From Spartobacteria bacterium UBA695 (GTDB lineage: Bacteria; Verrucomicrobiota; Verrucomicrobiia; Chthoniobacterales; Chthoniobacteraceae), in assembly GCA_002298145.1 (NCBI GenBank), contig DBMP01000017.1:62001-126000 (forward strand): a stretch of DNA of 64,000 bases, read 5' to 3'. The notes beneath the pieces were generated by a model. It was not told the DNA's origin. It saw nothing but the letters and a program-made list of their open reading frames with translations, and ran no database searches. Shown one piece after another: positions 1 to 7,834 of this stretch (position 1 is its first letter; every line of letters starts with the position of its first letter). The position numbers were made by a program, and so were the translations under genes.

Positions 1-287
1 AGGTCGCCCTGGAGCAGCTTGATGGTGTTTTTGAGCTGTTCGCGCAGGCGCGATCCGCCGCCGAAGACGACGTGCTTTTCGGTGATATTACTGGATGATA
101 ACGGGTTTCCCCACGCGGCGCAGGCCGGGATGGCCCCGCCGAATTGGGTGACGCCCTGCTGGTATTGGACGCCGCAGCCCGAGGTGGCATGGATCACCGG
201 GACGACGCCTTCGATGGCGCCGAAGGTGGCCAGCGCGCCGTGGAGGGCGCAGCTGCCCCGCGAGCGTTCGATGTAGCTTGTGCTCAT
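1..287 (-). CDS. marK: Nitrogenase component 1-like subunit, MarK/NifK type (partial)
   Basis: The first 95 codons are visible; the gene runs off the left edge of the window. It starts at ATG 287-285, overlapping the stop of the upstream subunit by one base (TAATG), so the two are translationally coupled. Cys13 and Cys38, separated by 24 residues with the second in a His-Ala-Thr-Ser-Gly-Cys-Gly segment, match the spacing and setting of the first two P-cluster cysteines of NifD/NifK. Cys56 is a further possible ligand. The family forms the catalytic heterotetramer that receives electrons from a NifH-type protein. From gene order it is probably the K subunit of a methylthio-alkane reductase-like enzyme. 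This specific function is inferred; membership of the nitrogenase component 1 superfamily is well supported. Confidence 0.72.
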   Translation of the reverse strand, partial: MSTSYIERSRGSCALHGALATFGAIEGVVPVIHATSGCGVQYQQGVTQFGGAIPACAAWGNPLSSSNITEKHVVFGGGSRLREQLKNTIKLLQGD

Positions 288-1708
288 TATTTGACTTCCT
301 GTTTGATGTGCCAATCGGCGCTGCGGCGGGTCCATGCCTCTTGGTAGGGGAGGCGCGCCCGGGCGGCGAGCGAGGAGAGAAACGCTTGGTTGCGCAGGGC
401 CTTGCCGGTTTCGTGCGCAAAGGCCTGGATGCCCGCGTAGCCAAGGATGGGCAGGCGGGGAAGGAAGACGGGCGGGATGCCGAGCTGGGCTGCCTGCACC
501 AGGTGGACGCCGCTGCCGATGTAGAGCTGAGGCTGAAGGCGCTTGAGCAGGTTGATCTCCTCGAAGCCCTGGCCGTTGCCGATGTGAAGCTGCAAGGCGG
601 GCGAGCGCTCCTGGTATTTCGCGACGGCTTCGAGGTGCAGCCGGTCGAGGTGCGTTACGGTGAGCCCCGCGATTTCGCCACCGAGTTCCTGGATCAAATC
701 GAGCACACCCAGGGCCGTGGCGGGGGCGGCGCTGACGTAGACGCGAACGCCTCGCAGCGGCGCCGCCTCCACGACGTGCGCGATGGCTGCGGCTTCTTTG
801 GCATGGAGTTCGCGTGCTTGGGCTTCTTTGCCAAGCGCCTGGCCGAGCGCGGCGATCCAGTTGCGCGTGCCCGCGAGGCCGATGGGCCGGGGCACTTGCA
901 GAAATGGGACGCAGTGAAGATTCTGCAACGCTTCGCCCAGGTAGTGCCCGGCGTCGAAGTCGAGCGGCAGCGAAAGGCGGGCCGTCGCTGCGCGGGAAAA
1001 ATCCTCCACGGCGGCTCCGTGCGGGAACGTGAGGGCATCGACGCCCAAGGCCGCGACGAGGCGCTGCGCTTCGCGGCGGTCGGGCTCGGATTCCGTAGTG
1101 GCAAGGAGGTTGATCCATTCGCCACGGGCCTCGGCGGCGGGCTGGGGCAGGTATTTGATGAAGCTGTGAAAGACGGCGTCGTAGCCCTGCGCGGAGGATT
1201 TCGACGCGAATCCGGAGGTGAAGATGGGCAGGATGACGACGCCCAGCTCTTCGCTCAGCTCGCCCACCACGGAGAGGATGTCGTCGTTATTAATGGCGAC
1301 GGGCGGTGTGGCGACGATGAAGATGGCCTTGGGCCGGTAGCGCCGGTAGAGAGCGGCGACGGCGGCGCGGAGTTTGGAATCCGCGCCCATGATGGTCTCG
1401 CGCTGGGTCAGGTTGGTGACGAGCCAGGGCCCGGCATGTTCGGCGAGCGACTGCCGGAGGCGCGAGGCGGCGCACCCCCGGGGGCCGTGGATAATGACGC
1501 CCGTGTCCCGAAGGCCCGAGAGGACCTCCAGGGCGACGAAGAGATCATCGGGAGCGCTTTGGCTGAAGGTGCGGATGCGCTGGTCGACTTCCGCGCCGCC
1601 ATATTCCTTGAGCAGCGCGCGGGCTTCGCCGAGGTAGGCGCTGACGCTGTCGAGGCGCTTCTCGCGGCTGGCGGGGGCGCGGCCTGGGTAATCGTTTAGG
1701 GTGGACAC
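287..1708 (-). CDS. marD: Nitrogenase component 1-like subunit, MarD type
   Basis: A 473-aa protein of the oxidoreductase/nitrogenase component 1 family. Around residue 75 it has an Ile-Ile-His-Gly-Pro-Arg-Gly-Cys segment typical of the second P-cluster cysteine, and near residue 140 an Asn-Asn-Asp-Asp-Ile segment that aligns with the IGDD region of NifD. It carries only two cysteines in total (C79 and C266). The positions equivalent to the first and third P-cluster ligands, and to the FeMo-cofactor cysteine, are not cysteine, so it cannot be a standard NifD. It lies 4 bases after the NifH-like gene and overlaps the next subunit by one base. Gene order and absence of nifEN nearby favour a MarD-type subunit. 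Other nitrogenase-like (Nfl) enzymes are possible. Confidence 0.72.
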   Translation of the reverse strand: MSTLNDYPGRAPASREKRLDSVSAYLGEARALLKEYGGAEVDQRIRTFSQSAPDDLFVALEVLSGLRDTGVIIHGPRGCAASRLRQSLAEHAGPWLVTNLTQRETIMGADSKLRAAVAALYRRYRPKAIFIVATPPVAINNDDILSVVGELSEELGVVILPIFTSGFASKSSAQGYDAVFHSFIKYLPQPAAEARGEWINLLATTESEPDRREAQRLVAALGVDALTFPHGAAVEDFSRAATARLSLPLDFDAGHYLGEALQNLHCVPFLQVPRPIGLAGTRNWIAALGQALGKEAQARELHAKEAAAIAHVVEAAPLRGVRVYVSAAPATALGVLDLIQELGGEIAGLTVTHLDRLHLEAVAKYQERSPALQLHIGNGQGFEEINLLKRLQPQLYIGSGVHLVQAAQLGIPPVFLPRLPILGYAGIQAFAHETGKALRNQAFLSSLAARARLPYQEAWTRRSADWHIKQEVK

Positions 1709-1712
1709 GGTG

Positions 1713-2588
1713 CTAGATGGCTTCCTGTTCCCGGATTTCCCCCGCTTCCACGCTGAAGATCCGGTCGCCCCATTCGCGGGCCCAGGCCTTGAGTTCGGGC
1801 CCGTTGAGCGGGCGCGGGATGGTTACTTCTTCGTTCTCCACAATGTGCCGGGCCAGGCCGCGGTAGATCTCGGCTTGGTCGGTTTCCGGCGCGGCTTCGA
1901 TGACCGTTTTGCCGTAAAGCTCGCTCTGGTTGACGACGAGCGAACGCGGCACGTAGCCGACGACGTGGGTGCCGGTGCGGTCCACGAAGTCGTCCACGAG
2001 CCGCTTGGCGTAGGGGGCGATCAGGCCGTTGGCAATCACGCCGCCAAGCCGGGCTCCGCCGGAGGGGGCGTATTTGGCGACGGCTTTGAAGAGGTTGTTC
2101 GCAGCGAAGATCGCCATGAAATCCGACGACGTGACGACATAAGCGCGCTGAGCCAGCCCATCGCGGATCGGCACGGCGAAGCCGCCGCACACGACGTCGC
2201 CAAGCACGTCGTAGAGGACGTAATCGGCCTCGTATTGCTCGAAGAGATGGAGCTCGCGCAGGAGCTCGACCGCAGCGGTGATGCCGCGACCGGCGCAGCC
2301 GACGCCCGGGACGGGGCCCCCGGCTTCGATGCACAGGATGTTTTTGAATCCTACCAGCGAAATGTCTTCAAGTTTTACCTTGGAGTGTTCGCGCAGGGTG
2401 TCAAGCACGGTGGGGAGGTCGTTGCCGCCACGCAGGATGGTGGTGGAGTCGCTCTTCGGGTCGCACCCGATCTGGATGACGCGGTGGCCCGCTTCGGCGA
2501 GGGCGGCGGCGATGTTGGAGGTGGTCGTCGATTTCCCGATGCCGCCCTTCCCGTAGATGGCGATGTGTTTGGCTGTTTTGGCGCTCAT
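1713..2588 (-). CDS. marH: NifH-like iron protein (MarH-type reductase)
   Basis: A 291-aa ATP-dependent iron protein, the normal length for NifH. It has the Walker A segment GKGGIGKST (residues 13-21), the CDPKSDST switch region, and both [4Fe-4S] ligands: Cys98 in PGVGCAGRG and Cys134 in DVLGDVVCGGF. Arg101, the residue ADP-ribosylated in NifH, is present. The protein would form a homodimer bridged by one cluster and pass electrons to the D/K pair encoded directly downstream. It is 15 bases from the radical SAM gene and 4 bases from marD, in one operon. NifH, BchL/ChlL and MarH all share these motifs, so the assignment to MarH comes from the neighbours. Confidence 0.85.
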   Translation of the reverse strand: MSAKTAKHIAIYGKGGIGKSTTTSNIAAALAEAGHRVIQIGCDPKSDSTTILRGGNDLPTVLDTLREHSKVKLEDISLVGFKNILCIEAGGPVPGVGCAGRGITAAVELLRELHLFEQYEADYVLYDVLGDVVCGGFAVPIRDGLAQRAYVVTSSDFMAIFAANNLFKAVAKYAPSGGARLGGVIANGLIAPYAKRLVDDFVDRTGTHVVGYVPRSLVVNQSELYGKTVIEAAPETDQAEIYRGLARHIVENEEVTIPRPLNGPELKAWAREWGDRIFSVEAGEIREQEAI

Positions 2589-2603
2589 GAAAAGTTGCCG
2601 GTG

Positions 2604-3821
2604 TTAGTCGATCGCCGGGAATTTCCAGGGGAGCAGCTTGTCTCCCACGAATTCCCCGGACTTGATTTGGTGAACTTGGGCGCTGTGCGGGCCGGCCGCG
2701 TTGCCGTTGTGCATTTGCAACGTGGTGAAGCCGTGGCGCTGGTAGATGTCGGTGGCGCGGTCCATCAGGTCCCAGTGCCAGGAGGCTTCGGGGCTGCGGT
2801 AGCCGGCCAGCGGCGTGCCTTTCTCGGGGCGGAAGGAGCTGAAATGGCAGACGACGCCCCGCGAGGCGAGGAACTCGATGCCCGCCAGCGTGGATTCCAC
2901 GGGCTCCAGGCCGCCGACGATGGTGGAGTGGACGTTGCCGCGCCCGAAGACTTCGACTGACGCGAGCAGGGTGTCTACCCAGTGTTGCCAGCCGCCGTTG
3001 CGCTTTTCCTTGCCGGGGCACATGGCGGCGAAGATGTTTTTGTCCCACACTTCGATGTTGGTGGAGACGGTGGAGTAGCCGGCTTCCTTGTATTTCGGGA
3101 GGACGTTGAGATCCGCCGGGGCGCCGATGACCGCGCAGCCGTAGAAGGAGTCGTATTTGTCGTGAATGGCGTCGGCTACGTCGAGGTAGTACTCCAGTTC
3201 GCGGCGCTCGGGGACGAAGCCGCCGGTGATGCGGAAGTGGTTGGCGGTCCCAGCTTGGCGGGCGATGTCGTAGGCCTCGGCGACTTGTTTGGGCGTTTTG
3301 AGGAGCACTTTGTAGCGTTCGCCGTCCTTCGCCCGTTCGTTGAAGGCGCAGTAGAGGCAGTCCTCGCCGAGGTCTTTGAGCGAGCACTCGTTGCTGTACA
3401 TGACGTGCAGGCCGCCGAACTGGGTGACGTTGACGATGTCGCGCACTTTTTCGCCGGTGCTCAGGCGCTGTTCGGAGGCCGGGTGGTGGCGGTTGAATTC
3501 GACGGCGCCGATGCGTTCGCTGTCTTTGTAGAGCACCGCTTCGCCGTCCTCGGCTTTGAGGGAATAGGGGGTGTATTTGGCGAATTGCCCGTGGGCGTTG
3601 ACGCCGTGCGGCAGCTTGAATCCGCTGAGGCCACGGCCCCATCCGAAGCCGGAGACGAGTTCGATGGGGTCTTGTAGTTTGACGAGTTCCTCGGCGTTGA
3701 AAAAGATGCCGTGTTCGTTGAGGTCGAGGCTCAGCCGGGCTTCGTCGAGCAGGGTTTGTTTCGCATTCTCTTTGTCGGTGGCCGCGGCGTGCGGGGCCTC
3801 AAGTATTTCTGTAGTAGCCAT
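2604..3821 (-). CDS. marB: Radical SAM protein of nitrogenase-like operon (MarB-like)
   Basis: A 405-aa radical SAM-like enzyme. The cluster-binding cysteines are C146, C155 and C158, i.e. CX8CX2C rather than the canonical CX3CX2C; the Cys-Leu-Tyr-Cys end and the following Arg-Ile-Thr-Gly-Gly segment (SAM contact) are typical. The C-terminal half has features seen in BioB/NifB-type barrels, including a Ser-Thr-Asn-Ile-Glu-Val-Trp strand and a GGLEP turn. It is the first enzyme gene of the NifH/D/K-like operon, in the position of marB in marBHDK. It may build or modify the metal cluster of the D/K enzyme. There are 53 bases to the upstream MFS gene. Radical SAM fold is likely; role and symbol are inferred from context. 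Confidence 0.68.
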   Translation of the reverse strand: MATTEILEAPHAAATDKENAKQTLLDEARLSLDLNEHGIFFNAEELVKLQDPIELVSGFGWGRGLSGFKLPHGVNAHGQFAKYTPYSLKAEDGEAVLYKDSERIGAVEFNRHHPASEQRLSTGEKVRDIVNVTQFGGLHVMYSNECSLKDLGEDCLYCAFNERAKDGERYKVLLKTPKQVAEAYDIARQAGTANHFRITGGFVPERRELEYYLDVADAIHDKYDSFYGCAVIGAPADLNVLPKYKEAGYSTVSTNIEVWDKNIFAAMCPGKEKRNGGWQHWVDTLLASVEVFGRGNVHSTIVGGLEPVESTLAGIEFLASRGVVCHFSSFRPEKGTPLAGYRSPEASWHWDLMDRATDIYQRHGFTTLQMHNGNAAGPHSAQVHQIKSGEFVGDKLLPWKFPAID

Positions 3822-3874
3822 ATGGTGATGTTGTTTCTTGCGGTTTGCTGAGTTGGTGAAGAGCGTTTCTTGGT

Positions 3875-5119
3875 TTAGATGGATGAAGGGACTTCCTCCG
3901 GGGTTTCGCTGAGAATTCCGTCGCGAGCGGCTGCTTTTTTCTCCTGCCGATAGGCTGCCACCGCGAGGGCGAGGAAGAGGGGGATGAACGCGAGGAAGAT
4001 GCTGCGCGTGCCAAACCAGTCTCCGATGAAACCGCCGAGCATGGGCCCGAGCGAGGAGCCGATGCCGACCGCCGCCGAGAATAGGCCGACGATTTTGCCT
4101 TTCTCTCCCTTCATCAGGCCGATGCGCGAGGAGACGGTGAGGTTGATGAATCCAAGGCCCAGGCCGAGTAATGCAGCGACGGCGATTAGTGAATTAAAGG
4201 ACCCGGCGAGCGCCAGCCCGGCGAGCCCCGCGATGACAACCGCGATGCTTAGGAAGTAAAGGGTGAGGCCCCGGACGAGCTTGATGAGCTGGCCTGCGAT
4301 GAAGACGGTGGCGATGAAGACGCCGCCTTCGACGATCATCAAATGCGAGGCGGTGGTGGGCGGCAGGCCGAGGGACTGTACGGCGATGACGACGATGAAG
4401 ACGCTGAAGGTGGCGAAGAATGAGGTGGAGACCATCTCGGTGAACAGTGGCAGGTAGAGTTCGCGCCGTCCCACTAGTTTGCGGAATTCGGCTAGCTGCT
4501 GGCCGAGCGCGCTCTTGAATTCCGTGGCCGAGCTGTGGCGTACGGGGTCGTCGTGGAAAACGTACACGAGCGCGATGGGGAGCAGGGTGGCCAGGGCGAA
4601 GCCTTTGAAGAGGAGGCCGTAGGGAACGATATGCACGAGGTAGCCGCCGACGAGCGGTCCGATGAAGGTGAGGCCGACGGACATGGAGCCTTTGAACCAG
4701 CCGGATTTCTCGATGCCCATTGCCTGGAGGTTGTTGTAGAAGGACGCGTTAATCGCGGTCATTTTCAGCGAACCCAGGAGGCCGCTGATGCCCATGGTTA
4801 GGGCCATGGCGGCCGGGGTGTGGGCGTAGGACAGGACGAAGGTCCCGATGGTTCCCCAGATGCCGCCGATGAGGAACAGGCGCTTGGGCCCGTAGTGATC
4901 GACGAGGCATCCGGCGGGGATCACCAGCAGGAGAATGCCGATCCCGGAGACGCCGCGGATGAGGCCGATCTGGCCCGTGGCTGCGTGGAGGCTCAGGGCG
5001 AAGAGCGGGACGGCGATCTGCATGGCTCCGGCCACGGTGCCGCTGACAATATTGAGGATGAGATAGCTCGCAATGAGTCCCTGGCGGGCGACTTTGGGAG
5101 CGGCGGGTTGGGTGGACAT
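3875..5119 (-). CDS. MFS transporter, first gene of the mar-like operon
   Basis: A major facilitator protein of about 414 aa with the usual series of hydrophobic segments. ATG 5119-5117 (MSTQPAAP) is preferred because the frame remains open upstream only through a Pro/Arg-rich, non-family sequence that overlaps a hairpin-rich leader. Residues after about 15 begin a first membrane helix, and a Asp-His-Tyr-Gly-Pro-Lys-Arg loop between helices 2 and 3 corresponds to the MFS signature loop. It is co-directional with, and 53 bases from, the radical SAM gene, so it is probably co-transcribed with the nitrogenase-like genes. Substrate cannot be read from sequence; import of a small thioether or export of a product are both plausible. 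Confidence 0.8.
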   Translation of the reverse strand: MSTQPAAPKVARQGLIASYLILNIVSGTVAGAMQIAVPLFALSLHAATGQIGLIRGVSGIGILLLVIPAGCLVDHYGPKRLFLIGGIWGTIGTFVLSYAHTPAAMALTMGISGLLGSLKMTAINASFYNNLQAMGIEKSGWFKGSMSVGLTFIGPLVGGYLVHIVPYGLLFKGFALATLLPIALVYVFHDDPVRHSSATEFKSALGQQLAEFRKLVGRRELYLPLFTEMVSTSFFATFSVFIVVIAVQSLGLPPTTASHLMIVEGGVFIATVFIAGQLIKLVRGLTLYFLSIAVVIAGLAGLALAGSFNSLIAVAALLGLGLGFINLTVSSRIGLMKGEKGKIVGLFSAAVGIGSSLGPMLGGFIGDWFGTRSIFLAFIPLFLALAVAAYRQEKKAAARDGILSETPEEVPSSI

Positions 5120-5528
5120 TAGCTGGAGATGGAGGCGGAGGCGAAGGGGATTTCGGAACCGGGTGGTGCGTATTGAATCATGTTGAGTAAGTTTGTAATA
5201 ACAATGTGCGTCGAGGGTTGGGTTTGTGGATTGGCTAGGGTCTGGGCCTGTGCCCCGGGGTGAGCGGGGCGTAAAGGGTGGAGCCGGGAATCCGATGCGG
5301 CTCAATGCATCGCGGCTCCTGAACACCTTTTTCCCCTGGTAGGGGTGGAAGGTGCCCATCCTTATGGAAAGGGAGTGGGACTCGGCAAAACGTGCCGAAG
5401 GGGAAATCTATGCCGTTGCGCGCCGGGCCAGGAAGAAAAGCGGCGGGGGCGCAAGACCGCCGTGAAGCGGGCTGCGATACTCCTTCTTGGGAGCCACTTT
5501 CTGGAAGAGGCGTGGTCATAGATTTTTT
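5120..5528 (-). promoter_or_regulatory. Hairpin-rich leader upstream of the MFS-mar-like operon
   Basis: A 409-base gene-free stretch between divergent genes. Nested inverted repeats are visible: AAAGGGTG 5273-5280 with CACCTTT 5324-5330, GAGCC 5281-5285 with GGCTC 5314-5318, GATGC 5294-5298 with GCATC 5307-5311. The same CACCTT (5324-5329) can instead pair with AAGGTG 5349-5354 around a CCCC/GGGG hairpin (5333-5345). These two folds exclude each other, as in attenuators and riboswitches. A further perfect 6-bp hairpin sits near 5391-5407. I could not match it to a known riboswitch consensus (cobalamin, SAM-I, TPP and c-di-GMP were considered). Which strand is transcribed is inferred from the large operon on the minus strand. 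Confidence 0.45.
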
Positions 5529-5852
5529 ATGAAAACTATTCTTAAACTGTCGCTGGGGCTGGTGGCGCTGGCCTGGGGGCCCGCGCTGTATGCCGGTGGC
5601 CGGACTGTTGTGGAAACGGTCTGCCTGCAGGCCCATCCGGAGCGTCCTTTTACGGTGCGCAATTACGAATGGCCTGGCTTGGGCGCTTATCTTGTTACCA
5701 CCCGGAAGGCGTCGCTGGCGGTCTGCGAAACGCCGTTGTCCGAAGGCGGCTACTATTTCCAACGCCCCAACCGGAGCCTGCATCAGGTCTCGCCCGTGGC
5801 GGCCCGCTATTACAGTCAGCGGCCGTACTACGTCAGGCTTAACCCCGATTGA
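5529..5852 (+). CDS. Small secreted protein of unknown function
   Basis: A 107-aa protein starting at ATG 5529 (MKTILKLSLGL), which gives a clean N-terminal signal peptide (basic start, hydrophobic run, Ala-Gly-Gly boundary near residue 23). The mature part has two cysteines about 30 residues apart, possibly a disulfide, and is rich in Tyr and Arg. No family was recognised. It stands alone, divergent from the MFS-mar-like operon and convergent with tonB. It is likely to be periplasmic or surface-exposed. Confidence 0.55.
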   Translation: MKTILKLSLGLVALAWGPALYAGGRTVVETVCLQAHPERPFTVRNYEWPGLGAYLVTTRKASLAVCETPLSEGGYYFQRPNRSLHQVSPVAARYYSQRPYYVRLNPD

Positions 5853-5876
5853 TGCGGGGCGCGGGGCGGCGGGTAG

Positions 5877-6605
5877 TTACTGGGTTAGCGCATAGTTAAG
5901 TTTTTGGCTGAAAAGTCGGGTGAGGCCCTTGGGGAAGCGCCACCGGGTTTGCACCCATCGCGTGGCGGAGGTGTCGAGGATGCCGAAGCCCGAGGAGCTT
6001 TGAACGGAGACGTCGGCCACTTCGCCGTTGATGACGTGGATGGCCAGGACGACGGCGCCTTGGTAGCGGCGCATTCTGGCTTCGGTGGGGTAGGGCGGTT
6101 TGGGGAAGTCTTTGTTGCCGACTTCGACGCTTTGCGCCGCGAAATTCGGATCGCCATTGCCGGTGCCGACGGAGGGATTCGCGGGTCTTGGCTTGGGTAC
6201 GGCGGCTACGTGCGGCTTGACGGTTGCCGCCGGAGCGGGCTGCGTCTTGGCCACGACGGGCGTGGGGGCGGGGGTGGCCTCGGGCGTGGGCGTCGGCTCG
6301 GCTTTGGGGACTTCGGCGACTTTGGGAATTTCCACGGGTTGGATGAATTCCGGGTTCGCTTCGGCGGGCGGTTCGGGGACTTCCTTTTCCACGACCGGCT
6401 CTTGCACGACCTCGACGGCGTCTTCGAGCGGCGGGGGATTGTTTTCCTCCTGCGCGCCGTGCGCGATCAAGTCGAGCAGGGTGTCGTGGGGTCGGTAGTA
6501 CCCGGCGCTGAGGATCAGGCCATGAAACAATAGGGTGGCTGCAATCGCAAAGATCCAAGCATTGTTCCCGGCGTGCGGACGGATGACTAAGGATGCGGTG
6601 CTCAT
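5877..6605 (-). CDS. tonB: TonB energy transducer
   Basis: A 242-aa TonB-like protein. It has one N-terminal membrane helix (about residues 15-35), a long Pro/Glu/Val-rich then Pro/Thr/Ala-rich periplasmic linker (about 50-150), and a C-terminal TonB domain with the Pro-Pro-Tyr-Pro-Thr-Glu-Ala-Arg motif followed by a Gly-Ala-Val strand. It transmits inner-membrane proton motive force to outer-membrane receptors. It is the last gene of an exbB-exbD-tonB operon, 22 bases after exbD. The receptor at 16098-18596 is a natural partner, since both transcription units share an upstream element. Confidence 0.88.
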   Translation of the reverse strand: MSTASLVIRPHAGNNAWIFAIAATLLFHGLILSAGYYRPHDTLLDLIAHGAQEENNPPPLEDAVEVVQEPVVEKEVPEPPAEANPEFIQPVEIPKVAEVPKAEPTPTPEATPAPTPVVAKTQPAPAATVKPHVAAVPKPRPANPSVGTGNGDPNFAAQSVEVGNKDFPKPPYPTEARMRRYQGAVVLAIHVINGEVADVSVQSSSGFGILDTSATRWVQTRWRFPKGLTRLFSQKLNYALTQ

Positions 6606-6627
6606 GGTGAAGAAGAAGTAAGGAAGA

Positions 6628-7206
6628 CTAGTGATCGGCGGGCGCGCCCGGGGAGGCGGCGGGCGGGGCTGTTTCTGCGGCCGAGGGGGCCGGTGCGGCT
6701 GGGGTGGCCTGGGCTGCCGCTTGGCGGGCGGGTTGCGAGCTTTCTGCGGCTGCGGGCTCGGTCTTGCCGGGTGCTTTGTCGATAATGCCTCCGGTGTTGG
6801 TGTCGGCCTTGGTCTGGAAGGCTACCTTCTGGATGCCCGCCGAGCGCACGCGGTCGAGCACTGCGATGACGTCGCCGTGGAGGGCTTCGATATCCCCCTG
6901 GATGTAGACGCGCAGGTCGGGTTTCTCGGCTTTGCGGCGCTTGAGTTCGTCGATCAGGTTTGCGCGCTCGATCTCCACTTTGTCCAAAAAGAGCGCGCCT
7001 TCTTTGCGCACGGAGAGCGTGATGAAGTCCGATTTGTTCTCCGGGGTGGCCGTCGTGGCGGTGGGCAGATTGAGCTTCACGCCCTTCATCTGGATCATGT
7101 TCAGGCTCACGAGCATCATGCACGCGAGCAGGAAGAACATGATGTCGATGAGCGGGATGATCTCGATGCGGACGCGTTTACTTGGAAGGGGTGAAAGCAG
7201 CTTCAT
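6628..7206 (-). CDS. exbD: ExbD/TolR-family biopolymer transport protein
   Basis: A 192-aa protein with the ExbD/TolR layout. A short cytoplasmic start is followed by one membrane helix around residues 15-38 that carries the key aspartate in a Pro-Leu-Ile-Asp-Ile-Met-Phe motif. A periplasmic domain ends in the Asp-Thr...Gly region near residue 150. An extra Ala/Pro-rich tail of about 45 residues follows and is unusual in length. It forms the proton-driven motor with ExbB and TonB. The start overlaps the end of exbB by 29 bases, consistent with coupled translation. Confidence 0.88.
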   Translation of the reverse strand: MKLLSPLPSKRVRIEIIPLIDIMFFLLACMMLVSLNMIQMKGVKLNLPTATTATPENKSDFITLSVRKEGALFLDKVEIERANLIDELKRRKAEKPDLRVYIQGDIEALHGDVIAVLDRVRSAGIQKVAFQTKADTNTGGIIDKAPGKTEPAAAESSQPARQAAAQATPAAPAPSAAETAPPAASPGAPADH

Positions 7207-7834
7207 GTTTGTGCTCCGGCTTTTCGATGGCTTTCAGCAATACCTCGACGTTGGTGGCGGCGGTTTGCAGCGCGAAGGTGAATTTGGAGACCCGCGTGGT
7301 GAAGAAGTTCAGCGGGATCAAGGTCGTGATGGCGATTGTCAGGCCGGTCGCCGTGGCGATAAGGGCCTCTGCGATGCCGCCGCTGACTTTGATGGCGGCT
7401 ACTTCCTCGTTTCCGACGAAGTGAAAGGCGTTCATGATGCCCGTGACCGTGCCGAGTAGACCGAGCAGCGGCCCCAGGGTGACGATAGTATCGAGAACAG
7501 TCAGGAAACGGCCCGCCCGCTCCAGCTCGATGCCCGCCGCAACCTGGAGGGCGTTCTCCAGGGAAGTGTGGTGATGGCTAAGGCCCTGGGCGATAACGTG
7601 TAAGATCGGGTCCGCCGACTGGCTGGAGAGCTTCATTGCCTGGTCGATCTCCCCCTCTTCGAGTAGGGAATAGACCTTATCGAGTTTATGCGGCTCGGCT
7701 TTGGTGCGCAGCCAGAACCACCAGACGGAGCGCTCCGCTACGACGGCCACGGCCACGAGCGACGTGGCAAGGATCGGCCACATGATCGGGCCTCCTTTAA
7801 AAAAAGTATCGATGACAACATTTTGAATGCTCAT
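7178..7834 (-). CDS. exbB: ExbB/TolQ/MotA-family proton channel
   Basis: A 218-aa ExbB-type protein with three membrane segments: one near residues 15-35 and a pair around residues 115-140 and 155-180. The conserved Thr-Leu-Gly-Pro-Leu-Leu-Gly-Leu-Leu-Gly-Thr-Val-Thr-Gly stretch and the following Gly-Ile-Ala-Glu-Ala-Leu-Ile-Ala-Thr-Ala-Thr-Gly-Leu motif are diagnostic of this family. With ExbD it forms the inner-membrane motor that energises TonB. It is the first gene of the operon. The upstream region (7835-8176) holds the regulatory element shared with the TonB-dependent receptor. Confidence 0.9.
   Translation of the reverse strand: MSIQNVVIDTFFKGGPIMWPILATSLVAVAVVAERSVWWFWLRTKAEPHKLDKVYSLLEEGEIDQAMKLSSQSADPILHVIAQGLSHHHTSLENALQVAAGIELERAGRFLTVLDTIVTLGPLLGLLGTVTGIMNAFHFVGNEEVAAIKVSGGIAEALIATATGLTIAITTLIPLNFFTTRVSKFTFALQTAATNVEVLLKAIEKPEHKHEAAFTPSK

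Noticed and set aside
278..1699. Long open frame on the plus strand opposite the D-like subunit gene
   Set aside because: It is an antisense shadow of a high-GC gene; the minus-strand protein has clear family motifs, the plus-strand one none.
5120..5359. N-terminal extension of the MFS protein
   Set aside because: The extra 80 codons are Pro/Arg-rich, lack family features and overlap the hairpin-rich leader; ATG 5119 fits the MFS start.
5341..5528. Cobalamin riboswitch (GGTGCC, AAAGGGA and GCCACT-like pieces on the plus strand)
   Set aside because: The B12 box is missing and the spacing and the GGTGAAAATCC-type element do not fit; kept only as an unassigned structured leader.
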